DNA of 64,000 nt from Maioricimonas rarisocia (lineage in GTDB: Bacteria > Planctomycetota > Planctomycetia > Planctomycetales > Planctomycetaceae): contig NZ_CP036275.1 of NCBI RefSeq assembly GCF_007747795.1, forward strand, positions 3,526,001 to 3,590,000, read 5' to 3'. Positions 9,179 to 16,463 of this stretch are shown piece after piece. The first letter of the stretch is position 1. Each line of letters opens with the position of its first letter. Under the pieces are notes generated by a model. That model worked only from the letters and a program-made list of their open reading frames with translations. It did not search any database and was not told the DNA's origin. The translations under genes and the position numbers were made by a program.

Positions 9179-9541
9179 TCAGATCTGTGTCGGTGTGCAG
9201 GGATTCCCGTCAGCCCCGTTGGAACTCAGCTCATCGTCGGATTGCCCCTTGCATTTGGTTGAGTTTCTTCCAACTGCACAACTTTCGTCGCCTGCATCCG
9301 CCTGGCAGATCTTTGTGGCATTGCCAGTGCTCTGGTTGCATTTCTGGTATTGCGCGGTGCACACCTGCCCGTCACGAGCTTCACAGTCGGCGTCTGTAAG
9401 CTCTTCCTGCGAATTACAATCAGCCCCGCCAATGACCTGTGCAGACCAGTCGGAGACGTGGCCGAACACGTGGCTGCCGAGCAACAGTCCTGCACACATC
9501 AACCCGTACGTCACCATCCAGCTTCGAGTGAACTGCTTCAT
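9179..9541 (-). CDS. Small exported protein with eight cysteines and a Gly-Gly site
   Basis: 120 residues. The ATG at 9541 is preceded by GGAGGATG at good spacing and decides the start; longer upstream readings lack it. Residues about 8-27 are hydrophobic (signal sequence). VIGGADC places a Gly-Gly pair at 38-39. The rest is hydrophilic with eight cysteines at 42, 53, 61, 68, 79, 88, 97 and 115, and no cysteine in the leader except one inside the hydrophobic segment. It is rich in Asp, Gln, Asn, Ser and Thr. As first gene of the cluster it is the likely product on which the C39-like peptidase, the MauE-like redox domain and the glycosyltransferases act. No known family recognised. It could be a signalling or defensive peptide or a structural surface protein. 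Confidence 0.78.
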   Translation of the reverse strand: MKQFTRSWMVTYGLMCAGLLLGSHVFGHVSDWSAQVIGGADCNSQEELTDADCEARDGQVCTAQYQKCNQSTGNATKICQADAGDESCAVGRNSTKCKGQSDDELSSNGADGNPCTPTQI

Positions 9542-10608
9542 CAGGCATCCTCCAGAGTCCGCGGCCACGTGAACCGGTACCGGACCGACATCGGAACGGT
9601 ACAATGCGACGTCACCAGACCCCGGCCGCAACGAGTCCGGTGCACGCGATTCTGTTCGTGTGCCACCGCGTCGCCTGCTATGGCCGATGGAGTACGGGCA
9701 GCGATGCAGGAATGAGACTGCCGGACGTGCCACGAGAAGGATGACCCGTCCAGCGCAGTCTGTTGCGGAATGCAGAGATCACGCGGTGTGGCAACCCGTC
9801 AACTACTGGAGTGGAACCAGGAGGATCCTGCAACAGGGACGAGCCAGAGTGCCGCAGCACGCGGCAGACCTGCAGAAGACGAACCACCCACGGCGTGTCC
9901 CAATGGAGGAACACGCGGCTGCACGGAGAGTAAGCAGACAGCATCGAGTTGGCCCCGCTATCCGTCAATTCAAACTGGTGCGAGATGCGCCACGAAGTGC
10001 TTGAGATGGCCTCTATGGTTAATTGTTGTTGAACCGTTCGTCAAGAGGATCCGAAGTCAGTTTCTGGGAAAGTGAGAAGCCGGATTATCGGCTTCCGTTG
10101 GTTGTGGAGCTCCCCCACCGGGAGGCGACTACGATGCACGTTGTCCGCAACCGACTGCCGGAAGGAAAGTGGTGCGTCCAGAGCCCGACGTCGCTCGGAG
10201 TCCGCGCGGGGGGGACTCCCGCACGACCCGGGAATCCTCGGGTGCCCCACTGCGGCTTCAGTCGGGATAGCAGTGGCCGATGCGATGGGCTGGGCAGAAA
10301 GATGCCCGCTGTCGGTTCGGCAATAAGTGAGGGCCGTGGACAGAGAGGCGATGTCATATTGATCGGCGGGCGAGTTCGCAGCTACAGTAATAGCAATGGA
10401 GTCACGACCAACGACAGGAGTGACGACTTTGTCGGGGTGGCTCAGGCGCGAGTGGCAGTGTCCCTTCCTGGTGTTTCGTCTTCAGCACTTTGAGTGTGCG
10501 TGTCTATGAGCGGCTGGCTACCATCATCACCGACGCTGGGGGCGACCTGAATCGAGATTTCAACGCAATCATCTGCTTCAATGTGTGACTGAACGCGGGG
10601 GCCGAGTG
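9542..10608. other. Gene-free stretch of about 1.07 kb
   Basis: I see no convincing gene. Open frames up to about 156 codons exist but have Arg/Ser/Pro-rich, low-quality products, no Shine-Dalgarno and no recognisable motif. It must contain the promoter of the Cys-rich protein cluster (reading left) and that of the DUF1559 gene (reading right). One perfect small inverted repeat, GAAGCCG/CGGCTTC around a 6-base loop, lies at 10076-10095 without a T tract. Base composition is less G+C-rich near 10380-10600 than in neighbouring genes. Confidence 0.5.
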
Positions 10609-11601
10609 ATGCAGAGCGACATTGGCAATCCGTTAAGTGGCAGGGCTTCTCACCGCTCCGCCTTCACACTCGTTGAACTCCTGGTCGCGATTGCCATCAT
10701 CGGCATCCTCCTCGCCCTGCTCCTGCCGGCCGTCCAGCAGGTCCGCGCCACCGCGCGACGCACCCAGTGCCGCAACCACCTCCGGCAGATCGGCCTGGCC
10801 TTCCACAATCACGAATCGCAGTACGGCCGGTTTCCTTCCAACGGCTGGGGGTTTTTGTGGGTGGGGGATCCGGATCGCGGCACCGACGAGAACCAGCCGG
10901 GCGGATGGATCTACAACCTGCTCCCCTTCGTCGAACAGTCCGCACTTCGCGACATGGGCAAAGGACAGACCGGCACCGACCGCCTCGCTGCGTTGGGCGA
11001 CCTGACGGAGCAACCGCTGCCGCTGTTCAAATGCCCGGCCCGTCCCGCACCGCAGGAGGGCGTGCACAACCCGCTGCTGCCCCCCAACAATGCCGAGTGG
11101 CGGGTGATCGTCGCCCGGACCGACTATGCCGTGAACGAGGGAGACTTCATTACTGATACGCTCATGGGACCGTCCACGCTCGAGGAGGGGGACAGCGGCA
11201 GCTATGCCTGGCGGGATACGACCAACGCAACCGGCATCTGCTTTCAGCGCAGCCGCGTCCGCTTCGCCGACATCCGGGACGGTGCCTCCAACACCTATCT
11301 GGTCGGCGAGAAATACGTCAGCCGGCTGCACTATCAGGACGAGGGAGACCCCGGCTACGACCAGAGCATGTACGGCGGCGTCGATCTGGACCTGAACCGC
11401 TGGACGATCGCTCCCCCCGAGCCGGACGGCGAACCGGTGGGTATCGATGCGGCCCGGCAGTTCGGCAGTGCCCACCCGGACGGCTGTCACTTCGTGATGT
11501 GCGACGGCTCGGTCCGGCAGGTGTCGTACAGCGTCGATGCCGAGGTCCACCGCTCGCTCGGCAACCGCCGCGATGGACTGCCGCTCGGCGGACAGCCGTA
11601 G
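10609..11601 (+). CDS. DUF1559 family protein with prepilin-type N-terminus
   Basis: 330 residues. The N-terminus has the type IV pilin-like cleavage/methylation motif FTLVELLVAIAIIGIL followed by LLLPAVQQVRATARRTQC, then the DUF1559 domain, ending in AHPDGCHFVMCDGS, the H-x-DG type C-terminal signature of the family. DUF1559 proteins are very numerous in planctomycetes, and are thought to be exported surface or pseudopilin-like proteins; the exact role is not established. ATG at 10609 is chosen because it gives a short, typical leader before the FTLVEL motif; an in-frame GTG eight codons upstream (10585) is possible. No pilus assembly genes are adjacent. Confidence 0.93.
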   Translation: MQSDIGNPLSGRASHRSAFTLVELLVAIAIIGILLALLLPAVQQVRATARRTQCRNHLRQIGLAFHNHESQYGRFPSNGWGFLWVGDPDRGTDENQPGGWIYNLLPFVEQSALRDMGKGQTGTDRLAALGDLTEQPLPLFKCPARPAPQEGVHNPLLPPNNAEWRVIVARTDYAVNEGDFITDTLMGPSTLEEGDSGSYAWRDTTNATGICFQRSRVRFADIRDGASNTYLVGEKYVSRLHYQDEGDPGYDQSMYGGVDLDLNRWTIAPPEPDGEPVGIDAARQFGSAHPDGCHFVMCDGSVRQVSYSVDAEVHRSLGNRRDGLPLGGQP

Positions 11602-11714
11602 GTCCAGGATGGCCTGACAGGCGACGGAACGTGCCAGCCCAGTGATTTCTGCCGTGCGACTCGACGCTCTGAGGTTGTCACATCTGGAGCGTCGCTGCGG
11701 CTACGGTCGCTTCA

Positions 11715-13100
11715 CTACTTCTTCCGCTGTCTCTGTGCCATCGGCTGCTCGGCGTCCACCGCTGCCAGGTAGTCAGTCAGCATCTTCCGCAGGCGAGCTG
11801 CCCGCTCGGGATCGGATGCACTCAGGTCGTTCGATTCGGCGGGGTCCGCGTGAACGTCGAACAGGGCCGTCGACCGGATCTTTCCGTTGGCGTTCCATTC
11901 GACGAACAGCTTGTAGCGGCCCTCCCGTATTGCCGACATCCGCCGCCGCGGCCGGTGGAAGATGAGAGCGTCCGCAGGTCGCTCGACGGTTCCCTCTTCC
12001 GGATTGGTCAGCAGTGCCGCGAAGCTTCCGCCATCCACACTATCGGGCAGCGTCTGCGTGCCACCTGCCAGGTCGTGAAACGTCGGCAGCAAGTCGTATC
12101 CGCTGACAGGCAGATGACAATGGGAACCGGCTTCGATGCCGGGGCCGCGGACGAAGAACGGCACGCGAATGCCTCCTTCGAGCAGTGAATGCTTGGCGCC
12201 CGAAAGGGGGTGGTTTGTCGGGAGCCGGTCCTGGCCTCCGCCGGGAATTGTCCCCCGGCCGCCGTTATCGGTCATGAAGACGACGTAGGTGCTCTCGGCG
12301 ATCTGCAGTTCATCGAGTGCCGCCAGTAACTGGCCGATGCCCCGGTCGAGATCTTCCAGCATCGCGGCCCATGCGGGAGTGTACCGGCGATCGGGAGTTC
12401 CCCGCTGTTCGTACTTCTTCAGAGTGTCCTCGTGAACTTCGACGCGCAGATGAACGGCGTAGTAGCTGACCTGCACATAGAACGGGTGACCCGCTTCGTG
12501 CTGATCACGCATGAACCGGACGGCACGCTGTGTAACCGAGTCGGTTCGTTTCGGATCCTCTTCGATGTGAAATTCTTTCTGCTTGTTGGCCATGCCGCCG
12601 GTGACGTTGCCGGTGTGACCGTCGCTGGCGTCGTAGCCGCATTCCTCCGGCGACGAGATCATCCGCTCTCCCCATTTACCGAAGTGTGCACATCGATAAG
12701 CGTCGTTGGCCTGCTTGAGGGCCCGTGGGATCGTCATGTGTTCGGCAGGCACCCAGGGACTGGCAAACTCGGTCCCGCTGCGTGCAGCCGATGTGCCGCA
12801 GAGGATGCTGCGACGGGTGGGCGTACAGAGCGGAGCCGGTGCATAGCCGCTGGTGAACCGCATTCCTTCACTGGCGATGCGGTTCATGTTGGGGGTGTTC
12901 AAGTAGGAGGAGCGCGATTCCGGGACGTCGGGATGAATCTGCGCCGAGGTCTGACTCCATCCCTGGTCGTCGGTGAGTATGAAAAGGATGTTCGGTGGAG
13001 ATGACCTGTTACCGTTCTCCGCCAGACTCGGAGCGGGACGGCTGGCGAAAAGTACTGCAACAACGCCCGCGGCCAACAGTATTGAGCGCTTTCCAGGCAT
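11715..13100 (-). CDS. Sulfatase (formylglycine-dependent)
   Basis: 461-residue exported sulfatase. The ATG at 13100 has GGGAGA upstream and opens directly into a signal peptide (hydrophobic 7-20, then Ser-Leu-Ala-Glu). The metal-binding NILFILTDDQGW is at about 37-48 and the formylglycine site CTPTRR at 92-97. Later motifs include FGKWG, a VVFMTDNGG strand (second metal-binding Asp/Asn), and HPLSGAKHSLLEGGIRVPFFVRGPG, all typical of the family. It belongs to the arylsulfatase A-like group, so it would cleave sulfate esters outside the cytoplasm. Substrate is unknown. It converges with the DUF1559 gene and is divergent from the exported protein gene at 13304. Confidence 0.94.
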   Translation of the reverse strand: MPGKRSILLAAGVVAVLFASRPAPSLAENGNRSSPPNILFILTDDQGWSQTSAQIHPDVPESRSSYLNTPNMNRIASEGMRFTSGYAPAPLCTPTRRSILCGTSAARSGTEFASPWVPAEHMTIPRALKQANDAYRCAHFGKWGERMISSPEECGYDASDGHTGNVTGGMANKQKEFHIEEDPKRTDSVTQRAVRFMRDQHEAGHPFYVQVSYYAVHLRVEVHEDTLKKYEQRGTPDRRYTPAWAAMLEDLDRGIGQLLAALDELQIAESTYVVFMTDNGGRGTIPGGGQDRLPTNHPLSGAKHSLLEGGIRVPFFVRGPGIEAGSHCHLPVSGYDLLPTFHDLAGGTQTLPDSVDGGSFAALLTNPEEGTVERPADALIFHRPRRRMSAIREGRYKLFVEWNANGKIRSTALFDVHADPAESNDLSASDPERAARLRKMLTDYLAAVDAEQPMAQRQRKK

Positions 13101-13303
13101 GTGTCGTCTCCCATCGAAGGAATGGATTCGCAGACGCTTCACCCGGCACTGTACCGGAGATCGGGAAGAAATGGAGAGCGAAACTGATGTCCGGTCGATG
13201 GCGGTCCCCTTCGGCGACTCCGACTTTTCTGATGAATTCCCGGTCGGATTGTGTAGAGTGGAGGTTCTCTCACTCATCCAGACGCAATTCCGGGGAACGA
13301 CAT

Positions 13304-14371
13304 ATGCGGGCCCTACTCGTCGGCTCGACCGGCGGACTGCTTCTGCTTCTGCTTCTCTGCTGCGGCACCACTCCGGTGCCGGCCGCTGACGGTGCCGATC
13401 GGCTCGAGGAGATCCTCTCTGTCATGCGGGACCGGCAGGAACAGGTTCGCACCTTCGTCGCCGAGTGGATCGAAGCGCCCGGGGCTGACGACGGACGGCA
13501 GCGCGAGCGAACCATTCGCCTGACGGTCGGCAGTGAGGGACAGTTTCTGCTCGAATCGTCCCCGACCGGGGAACGGACGGCAGGACAGGCGGGGGCTATG
13601 AAATCCTCCTTCGACGGCCGGCGGAATCGTCAGTTCACGGAGGCGGTCGGCAAGGACGACTGGCCCCGCGGCATCGTCTGGGACGATGCGAAGTACGACG
13701 AACTGTCCGGAGCGCAGATCCGCATCTGGCTGCTGCATCTGCGACCGTTCTTTCAGCCGCTTCCCGATCTGGGAAACGGGCAGCTGAGAATCACAGAGCA
13801 GGACGTACTGCTTGACGGGCATCGCTGCATCGTCGTGGAGAAGCCGGGGCACGACAGCGATTCGTACGTCGAGCGGTACTGGATCGATATCGACCGGGCC
13901 TGCATTCTCCGGTCCGAACAACGATCCAAAGAGGGAGGCCGGCTGCTGTTCGAGAGGACCGCCCGATACCGACAGGACGATGGGCTCGGCTGGCTGCCGG
14001 AGTCGTGGGAATCCCGCTTCGGCAACGGGAGCAACGCTCTGCGGGCCCGGCTCGTCCGTTTTGAGCGGAATCGGGAATTGCCAGGCGACACGTTCGCGTT
14101 CGAGTTTCCCGTCGGCACTGTCGTGTTCGACCGGGACCGGGGTTTGCGACACCTGGTGCTGGCCGACGGCAAAACTCGCGATATTACGCCCGAAGAATCG
14201 GCGTCCGGTTTCGACTACCGGGCCCTGCGGGAGATGTCGCCGAGTGAGCTCGCTCCGCGGTTCGATGCGAGGCAGGAGGAATGGACACCTTCGACGATCG
14301 TGCTTCTGGCCGCGAACGTGCTGGTGCTGGTGGCCGGAGCGACCTTCTGGTGTCTCAGGCGGGGTGAGTAA
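13304..14371 (+). CDS. Exported LolA-like protein with C-terminal membrane anchor
   Basis: 355 residues. The ATG at 13304 follows GGGGAACGACAT and opens a signal peptide (hydrophobic about 3-20, a CC pair, then PVPAAD). The soluble part has alternating strands reminiscent of LolA/LolB-like lipid-binding proteins: a YVERYWIDIDRACILRSE strand pair, RARLVRFERN, and a FAFEFPVGTVVFDRD segment. A C-terminal helix at about 328-350 followed by a basic RRGE tail should anchor it. The FxFPxGTxVxD element and overall architecture match the unknown protein at 7991-9091. No catalytic residues are evident. Function is unknown; roles in lipid or protein handling at the membrane are possible but unsupported. 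Confidence 0.78.
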   Translation: MRALLVGSTGGLLLLLLLCCGTTPVPAADGADRLEEILSVMRDRQEQVRTFVAEWIEAPGADDGRQRERTIRLTVGSEGQFLLESSPTGERTAGQAGAMKSSFDGRRNRQFTEAVGKDDWPRGIVWDDAKYDELSGAQIRIWLLHLRPFFQPLPDLGNGQLRITEQDVLLDGHRCIVVEKPGHDSDSYVERYWIDIDRACILRSEQRSKEGGRLLFERTARYRQDDGLGWLPESWESRFGNGSNALRARLVRFERNRELPGDTFAFEFPVGTVVFDRDRGLRHLVLADGKTRDITPEESASGFDYRALREMSPSELAPRFDARQEEWTPSTIVLLAANVLVLVAGATFWCLRRGE

Positions 14372-14407
14372 GACCGACTCGCCATCGGAGCCGTCGACTT
14401 CCACCTT

Positions 14408-15025
14408 TCACCGATCCAGTGTCTCCTGCATCAGCCGCGCGATGTCATCGGCAGCAGGGTCGCCGATCTCCCGCAGGCCGCGGATCACTCCTTCACGTCG
14501 CTCGACGGGATGATTCTGGCTCAGCTTCCACTTGCCCTCGATGCGGTCGATGTCGATCTCGAAGCCGACGATCATCTGCAGCAGCCGGTCGAGAAAGTCG
14601 GCATCTCCCGCGTACCGCCAGGGCTGGGGACTGTCTGCCTCGTAGCGCGCGACGGTTTCGTCGACGATGCGGGAAACCGTTGCCCCGTCATCCACCAGGC
14701 GAAGCGTCCCGTAGACATGGACGGCGACGTAGTTCCAGGTGGGAACGACGTTCTCCGCCGCATACCAGCGGGGGGAGATATAGGCGTGAGGCCCGTTGAA
14801 GATCACGAGCACGCGGCTGCCGTCGGCGGACTTCCACTGCGGATTCGCCCGGGCCATATGACTCCGCAGTCGTCCCTGTGGTGCGGCCTGCCGGTCCAGT
14901 AGAAACGGCAGGTGGCTTGCAAGCGGCTCATCACTTTGTGAGATCAGCGTGGCGAAGCCGTGGTGGTCGATGAAGTCATGGTGTGTCGGCAGGTCGTCGA
15001 CGGCGAAGGAGGCGGGCGTGTACAT
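14408..15025 (-). CDS. PaiB-like FMN-binding protein (negative transcriptional regulator family)
   Basis: 205 residues starting MYTPASFAVDD, the characteristic start of the PaiB / FMN-binding split-barrel family. Further family features are HLPFLLDR, LRSHMARANPQW, VLVIFNGPHAYISPRWY and TWNYVAVHVYG, then a C-terminal KLSQNHP segment. B. subtilis PaiB was described as a transcriptional regulator but the fold is that of pyridoxamine-oxidase-like flavin-binding proteins, so the molecular role here may be enzymatic. A longer frame extends upstream of 15025 but its predicted residues are low quality. It stands alone, converging on the exported protein gene at 13304-14371. Confidence 0.88.
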   Translation of the reverse strand: MYTPASFAVDDLPTHHDFIDHHGFATLISQSDEPLASHLPFLLDRQAAPQGRLRSHMARANPQWKSADGSRVLVIFNGPHAYISPRWYAAENVVPTWNYVAVHVYGTLRLVDDGATVSRIVDETVARYEADSPQPWRYAGDADFLDRLLQMIVGFEIDIDRIEGKWKLSQNHPVERREGVIRGLREIGDPAADDIARLMQETLDR

Positions 15026-15344
15026 CGGCAGTCCGGTGCGGGGGCGGGAAACTCGTGCGGCGACGATACCACAGCCGCAGCCGGAGGACACGGCCGGGCG
15101 GTGTCGGGTTCGAGGCAGAATGGCCTCGCGCCGTGTCGCGTGGGGAGGGTGGCACGTCCTGGAGCGAAGCGGAGTGATGGGCGTGGCGAGTAAGGCTCGA
15201 GACGTGAGGCTTGAGGAATTGGGTAGCCGCGGTTGCTCGTCAACCGCGGCCGGCGCAGCCGGCAAGAGGCCAACACTCATTCTTGCATTGCCGGGCAAGG
15301 AAGCCCCCCGTCGTTCCAGGCTCGCCTGATCACTGGTGTACACG

Positions 15345-15368
15345 GCCCACCGGTCGCGGCCGGTGGGC
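15345..15368. repeat. Dispersed palindrome GCCCACCGG-N6-CCGGTGGGC, copy 1
   Basis: Nine-base perfect arms around the six-base loop TCGCGG, followed on the plus strand by TTT. Matching elements occur at 19800-19823, 23882-23905 and 45005-45028, and a degenerate one near 22530. All are intergenic. It may work as a transcription terminator or be a REP-like element. Confidence 0.75.
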
Positions 15369-15400
15369 TTTCGCGTCTCGACGTTGGCTCACCCCACAGC

Positions 15401-15582
15401 TCTCCGTGTTTCTGTGTCTCGTGTGAAAACAGATGTCGTCCCGGGGGACAACGGTTCCGGGGGCTCCACTCGCTCCGCTCGCTCCGACCCCGGCCACCCA
15501 TCTCACGCCTGGGCCGCCTCCCCAGCAAGACTCCCATTTTCATCTTCCGGGGCGACGCACCGTCATGACAACTCCGTGGTTC
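15401..15582 (+). repeat. Dispersed intergenic repeat of about 182 bases, copy A
   Basis: Starts TCTCCGTGTTTCTGTG and ends near ACTCCGTGGTTCC, with GGGGACAACGGTTCCGGGG, CCCGGCCACCCATCTCACGC and CCCATTTTCATC internally. The same order of blocks is found at 22337-22518 (same strand) and inverted at 21196-21378. By eye identity is roughly 80-90 percent. No conserved coding frame is evident across copies. Confidence 0.85.
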
Positions 15583-15668
15583 CTCTTCAGCCTGTATCAG
15601 TTCTGACTTCATTGGCAATCAGCAGTCCGCAATTGCCGACTCCCCAGAACAGCCTGCATCGGCGATCA

Positions 15669-16292
15669 TCATTCGGTGCCGGACGTTCCCGTTCCCACCG
15701 GGGGAATCTGTCCCTTCAGCGGGTCTTCCCTGCCGTCCATCTCGAAGTAACCGGGGCTCTCCAGACCGAAACCGTTCGCGACACGATTGAAGAACGCGAA
15801 CATCGCGGTGATGTAGACCGCCTCGGCAATCTGAGGCTCGGTCCAGCCGGCGTCGCGCAGCTTCTGGATTTCTTCGGGCGTGTTACGGTACGGCTGGTGG
15901 GTGAGGAGCATCGCAAACCGCAGCAGAACCTTTTCCGCTTCTTCCAGAGGAGCCGTTTCGATCTCTCCCCGGCCAACAGCCGCCACGACGTCGTCGTCGG
16001 CACCGTGCGTGTGCAGGAAGTACGCGTGCGAATGCATGCAGTAGGGGCAGCGGTTCTGACCGGAGACGAGCGTGGCAATCAGTTCCTTGACCCGTTCCGG
16101 CAGATGTCCGTCACAGAAGTGCAGATCCCAGCTGAACTCCATCACCTGCTTCATGAAGTCCGGCCGGTGGCTGAAGCACTTGATGATCTCGGCCACTTTC
16201 GTGCGGTTGGGACGCTTCTGAAAGTAGACGTGATAGCCCTCGGCGACTTCGCCTTCGGCATCCTGTTCTTCGATCCACTGGATGAACGGCAT
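15669..16292 (-). CDS. AhpD-like / carboxymuconolactone decarboxylase family protein
   Basis: 207 residues from the ATG at 16292. The AhpD-type redox motif CPYCMHSHAYF (CxxC followed three residues later by His) is clear, preceded by VKELIATLVSGQN and followed by an all-helical region including GWTEPQIAEAVYITAMFAFFNRVANGFG, typical of peroxidase-related AhpD-like proteins. Such proteins use the CxxC pair as a thiol peroxidase or alkylhydroperoxidase and usually form oligomers in the cytoplasm. No peroxiredoxin gene is adjacent. Frames upstream of 16292 continue but lack conserved residues. The physiological electron donor is not evident from context. Confidence 0.9.
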   Translation of the reverse strand: MPFIQWIEEQDAEGEVAEGYHVYFQKRPNRTKVAEIIKCFSHRPDFMKQVMEFSWDLHFCDGHLPERVKELIATLVSGQNRCPYCMHSHAYFLHTHGADDDVVAAVGRGEIETAPLEEAEKVLLRFAMLLTHQPYRNTPEEIQKLRDAGWTEPQIAEAVYITAMFAFFNRVANGFGLESPGYFEMDGREDPLKGQIPPVGTGTSGTE

Positions 16293-16463
16293 GCGGAACC
16301 TCGCTGATAAAGACAGACGGGATGATCGGTGGTTCCTGTTGTACCATCCGGCCATCGTTGCTGCCCCCCCTGCTGCAAGCAGGGGCCGCATTCGATCAGC
16401 ACCCCCCAAGCTCGAGTTCCCAGAAGCAGGCGACCTGGCGGCGTTCGTCCGGCGATGGACCAT

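Larger units (their letters stand above)
15026..15668. other. Repeat-rich spacer
   Basis: No gene seen. It contains an imperfect copy of a GGAGCGAAGCGGAGTGA-type repeat (about 15147-15187, related to 22135-22171 and 41081-41126), a GCCCACCGG/CCGGTGGGC palindrome (15345-15368), and one copy of a dispersed repeat of about 182 bases (15401-15582). Confidence 0.6.

Noticed and set aside
9542-9733. N-terminal extension of the Cys-rich protein to 9733
   Set aside because: The ATG at 9541 has a strong ribosome binding site and opens directly into a signal peptide; the extension is Arg-rich and would bury it.
10023-10493. 156-codon frame in the 1-kb gap
   Set aside because: Arg/Gly/Ser-rich, no Shine-Dalgarno and no motif; more likely noncoding.
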